Source: Bacteroidota bacterium (GTDB lineage Bacteria > Bacteroidota > Bacteroidia > UKL13-3). Taken from it: DNA of 51,312 nt. The notes under the pieces are model-generated. The model was not told the DNA's origin, searched no databases, and saw only the letters and a program-made list of their open reading frames with translations. The stretch is taken from positions 1 to 51,312 of the forward strand of contig JAAFJM010000021.1 of NCBI GenBank assembly GCA_013298895.1. Direction: 5' to 3'. A program made the position numbers and the translations under genes. Below are positions 31,883 through 39,414 of the stretch, in pieces. The number at the start of each line of letters is the position of its first letter. Positions within the stretch are counted from its first letter, which is position 1.

Positions 31883-33052
31883 ATGAAAAATATTTTTTTA
31901 AAATTAGCCTTATTTTTAATAATTAGCTTTATAATAAAAACAGCCAACAGTCAATCATTTACAATGCATGATGGCGATACTATAAACGTAACTGTAGATG
32001 GTAAAAAACAAGGTTTTTGGCGTTACTATTGGCCTAATGGCGACTTAAAGTACGAAGTATTTTACGAAAATAACGAAAAACAAGGTATTGAAATTAAGTT
32101 TTACGATGCGCAAGATTGCATTGAATTAAGCAATACTTTTAAAAATGGTGTGATGGATGGACCAAGTGTTTCATTTTTCCCAAATTGTAGCACCCGTTGT
32201 GAAGAAATTTACCGAGATGGTTTAAAAAATGGCTATGAACGCTGTTACGATGAAGCAGGATTTATGCTTACCGAGGGTAATTTTGCCAAAGGCGAATTAG
32301 TAGGTTCATACGCGCATTACGATAAAAAAGGATATGTAACTTACGAAGCTCCCACCAAAGAGGCGGTTACTACCATTAAGTTTGATAAATTTTTAACTGG
32401 AGAATACAAACTGAAAGATTCTACCATTTTTAGGGCTTTTAAACGTAATCCACATTGGAAAAAAATATCATTGGTAGTTGATATGACGGGTAGTATGTTT
32501 CCATACATTGGTCAGTTATTAATTTGGTATAAACAAAACTATGAAAGCGAAAAAGTAATGTATTATACTTTATTTAATGACGGTGGAGAATTAGCTGATG
32601 AATTAAAGAAAGTTGGATTGGCAGGAGGGGTTTATAGTTTTGAAGCCAAGGATTTTAAAAAGTTTAAGAAAGATATAGATGAAACCCGTAAAAAAGGTGG
32701 TGAACGACAAGGAGGCGATGAGCCTGAAAATGATTTAGAAGCAGTTTATAAAGCCATTACAACTTTAAAGAGTTATGGCGATATTGTGCTAGTGGCAGAT
32801 GATAGTCCTGTTAGGGATATGGCACTTTTAAAACGTATCAAAAAACCCATACATGTGATTATTTGCGGAACAGCTAAAGGAATAAACTCAGAATATTTAA
32901 AAATAGCCTACCAAACTAAAGGAAGCATACATACCGCAAATGCTGATTTGGATATGAAAACAGTAGTTAATGGGCTTGAATTTACAATAGATGACGACAT
33001 TTTTTTATTTAAAAATGGTGAATTTATTTGGATGGATACTGTAGCGAAATAA
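31883..33052 (+). CDS. Exported MORN-repeat plus von Willebrand A domain protein
   Basis: A 389-residue exported protein. After a signal peptide (about 1-23) come about four MORN/YwqK-like repeats at residues 41-150 (FWRYYWPNGDLKYEVFYENN, KQGIEIKFYDA, MDGPSVSFFPN, KNGYERCYDEAG). A vWA-like domain follows at about 193-370: strand KKISLVVDMTGSM supplies a MIDAS-type D200-x-T202-x-S204, acidic GGDEPEND at 277-284 may provide the third site, and IVLVADDSPVRD at 301-312 is a later core strand. MORN-like repeats here are the bacterial toxin_YwqK type; vWA domains bind metal and partner proteins. I have not seen this pairing named. It sits 18 bases after the GmhB-like gene and may share its transcript. 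Confidence 0.7.
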   Translation: MKNIFLKLALFLIISFIIKTANSQSFTMHDGDTINVTVDGKKQGFWRYYWPNGDLKYEVFYENNEKQGIEIKFYDAQDCIELSNTFKNGVMDGPSVSFFPNCSTRCEEIYRDGLKNGYERCYDEAGFMLTEGNFAKGELVGSYAHYDKKGYVTYEAPTKEAVTTIKFDKFLTGEYKLKDSTIFRAFKRNPHWKKISLVVDMTGSMFPYIGQLLIWYKQNYESEKVMYYTLFNDGGELADELKKVGLAGGVYSFEAKDFKKFKKDIDETRKKGGERQGGDEPENDLEAVYKAITTLKSYGDIVLVADDSPVRDMALLKRIKKPIHVIICGTAKGINSEYLKIAYQTKGSIHTANADLDMKTVVNGLEFTIDDDIFLFKNGEFIWMDTVAK

Positions 33053-33065
33053 TTATTGTTTTTTT

Positions 33066-33212
33066 TTAATAAGACTTATCAGAACCGGTATCTACTTTAA
33101 ATTGAATTGGCAAGATTTCAAATGAGTTAAAAGTGAATTGGTGATAACCTCAATCATAGACAATTATGAGTTTGAAAAACAAATAATTGATAAGACAAAA
33201 GAGATATTTTAA
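33066..33212 (+). pseudogene. 3' remnant of an unknown gene with one internal stop
   Basis: One frame reads through RTGIYFKLNWQDFK, meets TGA, then continues VKSELVITSIIDNYEFEKQ to a TAA at 33210-33212. Composition is protein-like on both sides of the stop, which suggests the tail of a lost gene. No family is recognised, and the reading could be chance. Confidence 0.3.
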
Positions 33213-33224
33213 AATTAAATTATT

Positions 33225-33521
33225 ATGTTTAAATTAATTATTAAGCATTCAGTGGTTATTTTTATTGGGTTTCTATTGTTGTTTTTAATCGCATTTTTTC
33301 AAAAAGATGCTGGTGATATAATTTTTATTTTGCTTTCAGTTTTATATGCTTTTTGTTATTTGACTTGCATCATTCTTGTTTATAGAAAAGATTTAAATAA
33401 AATGTTCATTGCTAGTATTTTACTTTGCTTGTCTTTATTAATTATTGGAATAATATTTATTCAGATAAATAATGCAAGAGAAAAAAGTGAAGAGGTGAAA
33501 ATGATAGAAGAAAAACTTTAA
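33225..33521 (+). CDS. Small three-span membrane protein, unknown
   Basis: A 98-residue protein that is almost wholly hydrophobic. Three predicted spans lie at about residues 8-25 (SVVIFIGFLLLFLIAFF), 31-52 (DIIFILLSVLYAFCYLTCIIL) and 61-80 (FIASILLCLSLLIIGIIFI), followed by a charged tail (NAREKSEEVKMIEEKL). It has an ATG start, no recognised domain and no operon partner. It sits inside a patch with remnants of other genes on both sides, so it could be a survivor of a lost accessory segment. Function unknown. Confidence 0.5.
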   Translation: MFKLIIKHSVVIFIGFLLLFLIAFFQKDAGDIIFILLSVLYAFCYLTCIILVYRKDLNKMFIASILLCLSLLIIGIIFIQINNAREKSEEVKMIEEKL

Positions 33522-33560
33522 TAATTACTTCTCAATGACTATTGCAAGACAAATTAAAGT

Positions 33561-33668
33561 ATGTTTGATTTGCGTCTGAATGCTTTCGGACTGGGGCATG
33601 GAAAAAGCCAAAAAAGAATATACCATCACGCAAGTCCAGACCAAATGGTTGAATTACTTTATAAATAA
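33561..33668 (+). pseudogene. Possible C-terminal fragment of a tyrosine recombinase
   Basis: A 35-codon frame whose middle reads FGLGHGKSQKRIYHHASPDQ and continues MVELLYK. The LGH...IYxHxSP spacing resembles the C-terminal catalytic block of tyrosine recombinases, with the LGH histidine and the tyrosine nucleophile; the XerD in this window has LGHESITTTEIYTHIS. The gap between LGH and Y is one residue shorter than in XerD. Nothing upstream encodes the rest of the enzyme. Similarity is short, so this is a suggestion only. Confidence 0.3.
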
Positions 33669-34022
33669 TTTGATTTCTTAGCAGCTTTTAATTGTTTTTT
33701 GGGATAATTGTTGACTATTTTTTGGTTTGAGTTAACTTATTTTGTAAGAATCAAAAATTAAATTGATTGCATATTTACCTGTGGTTGTTACGAATTGTTG
33801 AGAATGAAAGCTACGGATTTAAGGACTATATTTTATTGGCAAACCTACTTTTAGTAATTGTAACAAATAACTAGAAGCCAATAACTCAATATTTAGCTGC
33901 AATATATAGTAACTGAATATTCAATAAATTTTTACCGTTTTGAGCATCAAGTTACTTACTTTCTGCATTATTGCATTTTTGGGCAAGTATTTATTGGATA
34001 ATAGCCTATTTTTAAAATTAGC
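33669..34022. other. Non-coding gap with decayed sequence
   Basis: No intact gene. The stretch from about 33770 to 33880 reads in one frame LWLLRIVENESYGFKDYI then LLANLLLVIVTNN before a stop, hinting at further gene debris. It also holds one copy (33890-33930) of a 41-base imperfect repeat whose partner is at 37512-37552. No terminator or promoter is clear. Confidence 0.4.
33890..33930 (+). repeat. 41-base imperfect repeat, copy A
   Basis: Begins TATTTAGCTGC and ends ATATTCAATAAATT, matching 37512-37552 apart from a few changes and small indels in the middle. In one frame both copies read YLAA-x-Y, then a stop, then IFNK. Confidence 0.5.
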
Positions 34023-34475
34023 TTACTTGGGCTGAGTAGCTTTAATGGCCATTACGTATTTATAAACAGCATCCTTTTGTTCGTTCGATATTTTAGCTTT
34101 TATTGCCATATCATCTACTATAATTTTCCATTTCGGTTCACTATACTCATAAATATTTAACGCATCGTGACATTTTATACAAGCACCCTCTGTATAAATA
34201 GCATAACCATATTTTAACTGTTGTAAAGTGGTCTCTTTGTATTGTAATTGAATGGCTTTTAACTCTTCAATTCCTGGTTCATAAATTCCATTTGTGGATT
34301 TTAATAAAAAAGTATTTGCTGTTTTAGGAGTGGTAGGTGTGGCTAAACTTTTAGATGAATCTAGAGTATAAGTTTGATGCGAAGGAGCATATGTTGTTAT
34401 GTTTTTTTTCATGGTGCTACACGCAACTATAATAATGCTTACAATTGCTATAAAAGTTACTTTGTATGTTTTCAT
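34023..34475 (-). CDS. Haem-binding (cytochrome c-like) lipoprotein
   Basis: A 150-residue predicted lipoprotein (lipobox IIIVACST, Cys19). After a low-complexity Ser/Thr/Pro linker (about 25-60) comes a small helical domain with one haem c motif, CIKCH at 99-103 in GYAIYTEGACIKCHDAL. A possible axial methionine is Met123 in IVDDMAIKAKIS, and a final helix follows. This matches the short mono-haem cytochrome c fold, anchored to a membrane and facing the periplasm or surface. No cytochrome oxidase or biogenesis genes are beside it; the next gene on the strand is a TonB-C protein. An electron-transfer or redox-sensing role is inferred. Confidence 0.75.
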   Translation of the reverse strand: MKTYKVTFIAIVSIIIVACSTMKKNITTYAPSHQTYTLDSSKSLATPTTPKTANTFLLKSTNGIYEPGIEELKAIQLQYKETTLQQLKYGYAIYTEGACIKCHDALNIYEYSEPKWKIIVDDMAIKAKISNEQKDAVYKYVMAIKATQPK

Positions 34476-34542
34476 TTTTTTATGATTATTATGTTTTTAA
34501 ATATTTGATATCGCTATTTTGGGTTAATTATTTTTACCTTGT

Positions 34543-35343
34543 TTAACATCCTCCTCCACCAAATGGAATAATAAACTCTTGTTTTACTTTTATTCCTTTC
34601 GAATTTTTGGCTGGTTTCCATTTTGGCATTTTATTAATTGCTTCAAGTAATAATTGATCTATTTTTACATCAGATGAGGTGTTAAATATTTTACTATTTA
34701 CCACTTTACCCTCTTCGTTAATTGTGAATTTTAAACTGGTTTGTCTAATTTTATCAGTGTTCCCTTTTTGAGTAATTTTATTTAAAAAATTATCATTTAA
34801 GTAGGCCGAAATTTGTTTAAAACCTCCTGGAAATTCTGCTTCCATTGCTGGAACTATTGTAATGGAATATTGCCCCTCCATTATCTTTTTATAAATGTCC
34901 GCAGTATCATAATCTTTGTTTTTAAGTTTGAACTTAATTTTTATTTGTACATCTGAACCCAAATCAGCATTCATTAAAGCACTTTTTTGTTCTTTAGTCA
35001 ATTTATCACTGGTACTTTTATAGGTTGTCAATTTGCCATTGTTAGTAGTTACTATTTCTATAGCAAGATAATCAACTACCATATTATAACCGCCAAGTGG
35101 AAACAAATAACAACCCAATGCATAATCTATTTTTCTTTTTTTTTCCAATTCATTGCGTTGATTATTGGGCATTGCTAAATGACTCCAAATTTGTGGAGAA
35201 ATATCCGTAATAGAATTTACTTCATTCAATTTTTCTTGTTGAATGGTTGGTGTAAATCTTCCATAGTATTCAAACTTTGAATTTTGTGCAAATACTAAAT
35301 TTATTAACAGAAATAAAAACAATGTGATGGTGTAGTTTTTCAT
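34543..35343 (-). CDS. Exported protein with TonB C-terminal-like domain
   Basis: A 266-residue protein with a signal peptide (about 1-19, ending LVFAQ). The N-terminal 150 residues are not recognised (KIDYALGCYLFPLGGYNMVV is the most distinctive part). The last 100 residues are a TonB-C domain: AEFPGGFKQISAYLNDNF, LKFTINEEGKVVNSKIF, LLLEAINKMPKWKPAKNSKG and VKQEFIIPF. Unlike true TonB it has no N-terminal membrane anchor and no proline-rich linker, so it would be free in the periplasm or at the outer membrane. The end GGGGC is odd: a glycine run and a terminal cysteine. It is divergent from the two-component genes at 35478. Confidence 0.75.
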   Translation of the reverse strand: MKNYTITLFLFLLINLVFAQNSKFEYYGRFTPTIQQEKLNEVNSITDISPQIWSHLAMPNNQRNELEKKRKIDYALGCYLFPLGGYNMVVDYLAIEIVTTNNGKLTTYKSTSDKLTKEQKSALMNADLGSDVQIKIKFKLKNKDYDTADIYKKIMEGQYSITIVPAMEAEFPGGFKQISAYLNDNFLNKITQKGNTDKIRQTSLKFTINEEGKVVNSKIFNTSSDVKIDQLLLEAINKMPKWKPAKNSKGIKVKQEFIIPFGGGGC

Positions 35344-35477
35344 TTTGATTTATTTAATTGATGAAACAAAAGTAGTTTTTATAAAAAAGGCTTGGTGTTA
35401 TTGAGAAGTTATTGGTTTGTTATTGACTTGTTAATATTATTATATAGCCTATAAAATGCCTAATTTTGAGACTTCTA

Positions 35478-36725
35478 ATGAAACAGACTCGAACTAAAAT
35501 ATTCATCGTCATTTCTTCTATTTCCTTAATAATTTTGTTAGTTATTCAAGTGAATTGGATATTGCATACTGCTAAAATAAAAGAAGATTTGTTTAATGAA
35601 AAGGCCAATATGGTTCTTTCTAAAACAACTGAAGCTATTCGTTCCGATGAACAAGCATGCAAGGAAATTGGCGCTTGTACTGCAGAAAATGATGAGGGAG
35701 TGGCTGCTAAATTAGGTAAAAACGAAATTCATAAAATAGATTCCCTATTTAAGTATTATATGAAATTCTATAATTTTTATATTGATTATACTTTTGAGGT
35801 TGTAAAACCAAAGGTTAAATCTAATAATGAAACTAGTTTCTCGAATAATATATTTAATAAACCCTTGCAAAATTTAGTAGGAAATAATGGTGTTGAATTG
35901 AAACTAATTTTTCCAGAAAAAAAGCAATTTATCATGGCTGAAATGGGCACCCTATTTATTACTTCTGTGATCCTAATTCTAGTTGTATTTGTTCTTTTTT
36001 GGCGAACCATTTTATCATTGCTAAAAGAGAAAAAAATATGGGAGCATACCACAGACTTCTTAAATAACATGACCCACGAATTTAAAACACCTTTAACAAA
36101 CATAGCTTTAGCTAGTAAAATGCTTATGAAGGATTCAACCAATAAGCAACCTGATAAAATAAAACATTATTCCGAAATTATACTCGAAGAAAATGAGAAA
36201 TTAAACTTACAAATAGAGCAAGTTTTAAGTATGACCGCACTGGAAAGAGGTGAAATTCCTTTACAAAAAATTGAACTAGATTTTCATCAGTTAATCAATG
36301 ATACTTTAAAATGTATAGGTATACAAATTGAGAACCAACAAGGAAATATAAAATTAAATTTGTTAGCTGAAATATTTGTAATAAAAGGCGACAAAACACA
36401 TTTTACCAATGCTTTGTGTAACTTGATTGACAATGCTATCAAGTACGCTAAAGAAAAACCAGACATAACCATTCACACTTACAACAGGGGTAAGTTTTTA
36501 GTAATGGAGGTTTCAGATAATGGAATTGGTATAGAAAAAAAATATCAAAAAAAAGTGTTCGATAAATTTTTTAGGATTCCAACCGGAGATATACATAATG
36601 TAAAAGGATTTGGGTTGGGTTTAGCTTATGTAAAAAAGATTGTTGAAATACATCAAGGAATAATTGAAATAAAAAGCGAACCAAATAAAGGAACAATATT
36701 TACCATTTCATTGCCCAATGTTTAA
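35478..36725 (+). CDS. Membrane sensor histidine kinase
   Basis: A 415-residue sensor kinase. I prefer the ATG at 35478 over the TTG at 35466, because a TAATTTTG promoter-like box (35461-35468) overlaps that TTG. First span at about 9-28, periplasmic sensing region at about 30-155 with two cysteines (61 and 67), second span at about 158-178, then the kinase core. His200 in NMTHEFKTPLTNIALAS is the phosphorylated residue; NLIDNAIKYAK is the N box, DNGIGI the G1 box and GFGLGLAYVKKI the G2 box. No HAMP domain is seen. It overlaps its response regulator by 8 bases. Signal unknown; divergent neighbours encode a TonB-C protein and a haem lipoprotein. Confidence 0.93.
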   Translation: MKQTRTKIFIVISSISLIILLVIQVNWILHTAKIKEDLFNEKANMVLSKTTEAIRSDEQACKEIGACTAENDEGVAAKLGKNEIHKIDSLFKYYMKFYNFYIDYTFEVVKPKVKSNNETSFSNNIFNKPLQNLVGNNGVELKLIFPEKKQFIMAEMGTLFITSVILILVVFVLFWRTILSLLKEKKIWEHTTDFLNNMTHEFKTPLTNIALASKMLMKDSTNKQPDKIKHYSEIILEENEKLNLQIEQVLSMTALERGEIPLQKIELDFHQLINDTLKCIGIQIENQQGNIKLNLLAEIFVIKGDKTHFTNALCNLIDNAIKYAKEKPDITIHTYNRGKFLVMEVSDNGIGIEKKYQKKVFDKFFRIPTGDIHNVKGFGLGLAYVKKIVEIHQGIIEIKSEPNKGTIFTISLPNV

Positions 36726-37419
36726 AGAAAAACACCGCATATTATTAGCAGAAGATGACCTTAACTTAGGAATACTTTTGGTTGATTATTTAGAAACTGC
36801 TAGTTTTGAAATAATACTTTGTAGAGATGGAGAGTTGGCTTTAAAAACATTCCAAGTTAACCGTTTTGACTTATGCCTTTTAGATGTAATGATGCCAAAA
36901 ATGGATGGATTTACCTTAGCTAATGAAATCAGAAGAATTAATAAAAACATACCCATTATTTTTATTACTGCAAAATCTTTAAAACAAGATAAATTAAAAG
37001 GTTACAACTTGGGGGCGGATGATTACATTACCAAACCATTTGATGAAGAAGAATTGCTTTGGAAAATAAAAGCGGTTATTCGTAGAGTCAAGGAAAATAA
37101 AGAGGAAAATCAGTCGGAAATTATTTCAATTGGTCAATATATATTCGACTTTAATAATCAGTCTTTATCCTTAAATGGTCTCACAAAAAGAATCACAGAA
37201 AAAGAAAGTGATATCCTTAATTATTTATACAAGAACAGAAATAAGGTTTTAAAACGAGAAGATATTTTAAAGGAATTATGGGGAGAAAATGATTATTTTT
37301 TAGGTAGAAGTTTAGATGTTTTTATCACTAAAATACGCAAATACATAAAAGATGATTCCAATTTAAGTATTGAAAATGTATTTGGAGTTGGGTTTATATT
37401 TAATATTCCAAATAAATAA
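36718..37419 (+). CDS. OmpR-family response regulator
   Basis: A 233-residue DNA-binding regulator partnered with the kinase just upstream (8-base overlap). The receiver domain (about 1-125) has acidic residues Glu12/Asp13/Asp14 in LLAEDDLN, the phosphorylated Asp56 in LLDVMMPKMDG, Thr in FITAKS and Lys in YITKPFDEEEL. The winged-helix DNA-binding domain (about 135-233) has LTKRITEKESDILNYLYKN, LWGENDYFLGRSLDVFITKI and a final VFGVGFIFNI hairpin. Both domains are complete. Target genes cannot be told; the adjacent divergent exported proteins are candidates. Confidence 0.95.
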   Translation: MFKEKHRILLAEDDLNLGILLVDYLETASFEIILCRDGELALKTFQVNRFDLCLLDVMMPKMDGFTLANEIRRINKNIPIIFITAKSLKQDKLKGYNLGADDYITKPFDEEELLWKIKAVIRRVKENKEENQSEIISIGQYIFDFNNQSLSLNGLTKRITEKESDILNYLYKNRNKVLKREDILKELWGENDYFLGRSLDVFITKIRKYIKDDSNLSIENVFGVGFIFNIPNK

Positions 37420-37511
37420 TTTTATTACTCTAAATTTTTTCGAAACTTTAAATTATAAACAAAAAGTATTTACAGAAATTATTTAAATCTATATCAGTAT
37501 GAGGCATACAT

Positions 37512-37552
37512 TATTTAGCTGCTGGATATTATGGCTAAATATTCAATAAATT
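37512..37552 (+). repeat. 41-base imperfect repeat, copy B
   Basis: Partner of 33890-33930. Its start (TATTTAGCTGCTGGATATTA) also encodes YLAAGYY, the same seven residues as codons 12-18 of the arginylyltransferase-like gene 106 bases downstream, with several silent differences, before running into a stop. Confidence 0.5.
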
Positions 37553-37617
37553 ATTGTTGTTTTTGTTTTTTGTTAATAGTTTGCAGCCAGATAAAGCACC
37601 ACCATTAATTACAATAC

Positions 37618-38313
37618 ATGCAAATAATAAAGGGCATCATTTTAGATAGTTATTTGGCAGCAGGATATTACCGCTGGCAAAGCAGTATTTTTACTGATAA
37701 TTGTTGTTACGATGCTGCTTCAGACAATATTGTAGATGTATTTTGGTTAAGAACCAATTTAGCCAAGGTGGGTGAGGTTAAGAGTTTATCAATTTACCGC
37801 AAAAACAAACGCTTTACGGTAAACTTAACCGAGGCAATTATTACTACTGAAATAGAAGAATTATACAAAAAGTACAAAACACATATCACATTCAATGCGC
37901 CTGAATCGGTTAATCAAATACTAAACGGTAATCCTGATGTGGAGCCAACTGCATTATTTGATACCCAAATGATAACCATTAGAGATGGTGAAAAGCTGAT
38001 TGCAGCTAGTTATTTTGATTTGGGCAAATTAACCATGATGGACATTGTTAATTTTTACGACCCCGATTACAAAAAATACAGCTTGAGCAAATACATGATG
38101 TTGCTAAAAATGGAATATGGAATGGCGCAAAATATGACTTATTACTATCCTGGTTATATAGCATTAAACACTATTGTATTTGATTATAAAATCTTCCCAA
38201 ATTCTGATGCTATGGAAGTACTTTTAACGGATGAAAATTGGTATCCATACAACAAATTTGGCAAAGAAGGACTCATTCCTTATGGTTTTTACGCTACGTT
38301 TGAATTGGAGTAA
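37618..38313 (+). CDS. Arginylyltransferase-like (ATE) protein
   Basis: A 231-residue cytoplasmic protein resembling arginyl-tRNA--protein transferases, which add Arg (or Leu in the Bpt class) from tRNA to N-terminal Asp/Glu and so mark proteins for degradation. Matches: SYLAAGYYRWQSSIF (ATE N-domain), YRKNKRFTV, TTEIEELYKKYK, then the C-terminal GNAT-like part IRDGEKLIAASYFDLG, NFYDPDYKKYSLSKYMMLLK and TYYYPGYIALN. The N-terminal cysteine cluster of eukaryotic ATE is reduced to one CC pair (residues 27-28 or so). It stands alone downstream of the two-component genes. Short for the family but similar to other Bacteroidota members as I recall them. Confidence 0.72.
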   Translation: MQIIKGIILDSYLAAGYYRWQSSIFTDNCCYDAASDNIVDVFWLRTNLAKVGEVKSLSIYRKNKRFTVNLTEAIITTEIEELYKKYKTHITFNAPESVNQILNGNPDVEPTALFDTQMITIRDGEKLIAASYFDLGKLTMMDIVNFYDPDYKKYSLSKYMMLLKMEYGMAQNMTYYYPGYIALNTIVFDYKIFPNSDAMEVLLTDENWYPYNKFGKEGLIPYGFYATFELE

Positions 38314-38642
38314 ATGTATAACTGATTTTTATATTTTTAGCTACATTAATTGTAACTGATTACTTTAAAAGTAATACCATTAATTCTTAAAATGACGAAA
38401 TCTAGCGAATGAATAATCATAAAATAGGTTCAACTTGTATTTAATTAGTGGTTACTCAGAATTACAGTAAATTTTTATTGCCATAATTAATTTACGATGG
38501 TATTTTTATTCAAGTTTTATAATTCTTTACGTAAACCAATTTTAAGACAAATCAATTGATAACTTATTTGAAGACATAAAAAAATTTTGTATAGCTATAA
38601 ATGGTTAGTTTTGATTTATGTTGAATGAATAATTTTTATCTT
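38314..38642. other. Intergenic gap, no gene seen
   Basis: An AT-rich 329-base gap with no protein-like frame. It contains a small hairpin, ATTACTT-TAA-AAGTAAT (38359-38375), without a T tract. A TAGTTTTG box at 38606-38613 with a TTG 16 bases upstream is a weak candidate promoter for the lipoprotein gene that follows. Confidence 0.5.
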
Positions 38643-38882
38643 ATGAAACTGCATACCTTAGTTGTTATTTTTGTTTTTGTACTACTAGTTGCATGTGGCA
38701 ATAGCAGTGATTCAGGTAGAGGTAGAAAACCTGTTTATGTAAAACCTAGCGTTGATTATAAGGGTAAATATAGAAAAGGACATCTACGTATGCCTGTAAG
38801 CAACAAAAAGGATGCTATAAAAAGTCAGAATCGTTCGAGGTATTATTACCAAACCAAAGGTAAATACAGACGTAAAAAATAG
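38643..38882 (+). CDS. Small basic lipoprotein, unknown
   Basis: A 79-residue predicted lipoprotein. I chose the ATG at 38643 (MKLHTLVVIFVFVLLVACG, lipobox Cys18) over the one at 38625, which would add a non-signal MNNFYL. The mature part is very basic (YKGKYRKGHLRMP, KSQNRSRYYYQ, GKYRRKK) with several Tyr-Lys/Arg repeats, suggesting binding to a polyanion such as LPS or nucleic acid. No family is recognised. It stands alone. Similar short lysine-rich lipoproteins are common in Bacteroidota and poorly studied. Confidence 0.65.
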   Translation: MKLHTLVVIFVFVLLVACGNSSDSGRGRKPVYVKPSVDYKGKYRKGHLRMPVSNKKDAIKSQNRSRYYYQTKGKYRRKK

Positions 38883-39045
38883 TAGGTAGGTTAATTTGCT
38901 TTTACGTTAAAAACTTAAGACATCATAGAAATAAGCTGCTTATTAAATTTTACTCATCTAATATTTGAACAAATTAGTATAAATAAATTCTATGAAGAGA
39001 GAGAAAAAGGCTAGGAATTTCATTACCTAGATTAGGTAAACTTCG

Positions 39046-39083
39046 AAAAAAAAACCGTAGAATTTTAAATTTTCTACGGTTTT
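39046..39083 (-). terminator. Terminator of tRNA-Leu(CAA)
   Basis: A 12-bp perfect inverted repeat (arms 39051-39062 and 39072-39083, AAAACCGTAGAA and complement). Read on the minus strand it runs into nine T residues (39046-39054). It lies about 50 bases past the tRNA 3' end. Confidence 0.85.
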
Positions 39084-39135
39084 GTCCCCAATTTTCGTAA
39101 AACCCTTATTTTACTGGGGTCTACAGCCTTTTTTG

Positions 39136-39215
39136 TACCCGGAGCCGGAGTCGAACCGGCACGATTTCTCGCTAGTGTTTGAGACTAGTGCGTCTACCAA
39201 TTCCGCCATCCGGGC
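39136..39215 (-). tRNA. tRNA-Leu (anticodon CAA)
   Basis: On the minus strand: acceptor GCCCGGA pairs with TCCGGGT (the first pair is a G-T wobble), the D arm contains GGTAGACGC, and the anticodon loop CTCAAAC gives anticodon CAA (codon TTG). There is a short variable arm, and the T arm is CCGG-TTCGACT-CCGG. The discriminator is A and CCA is not encoded. A terminator follows at 39046-39083. The small open frame over this region on the plus strand is spurious. Confidence 0.94.
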
Positions 39216-39358
39216 ATTGAATTGGGCTGCAATGATAACAAAAAATATCTTTCTGAAAAATTTTTGTAGAAAATAATTTTTACTTATTTATAATACAGTT
39301 GTTAACAGTTTTTTAAACAGGTAATTAAGCGTTCAAAAAAAATCCTTTTCATAATATG

Positions 39359-39388
39359 TTACTATTAATAAATAATTCGGTACTTTCG
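39359..39388 (+). promoter_or_regulatory. Promoter for the DUF5606 gene
   Basis: TACTTTCG at 39381-39388 fits the -7 box TAnnTTT(G/C); exactly 19 bases upstream is TTA (39359-39361) in place of the -33 TTG. The -7 box ends 26 bases before the ATG. Confidence 0.5.
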
Positions 39389-39414
39389 CCCAAAAAAAAA
39401 ATTTAAAAGATTTA

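Noticed and set aside
35466-35477. TTG start for the histidine kinase
   Set aside because: The TTG lies inside a TAATTTTG promoter-like box and adds only four residues; the ATG at 35478 is directly before a normal membrane-anchor sequence.
39082-39276. Plus-strand frame across tRNA-Leu(CAA)
   Set aside because: It is the antisense of a tRNA; translations across tRNA genes often give such false frames.
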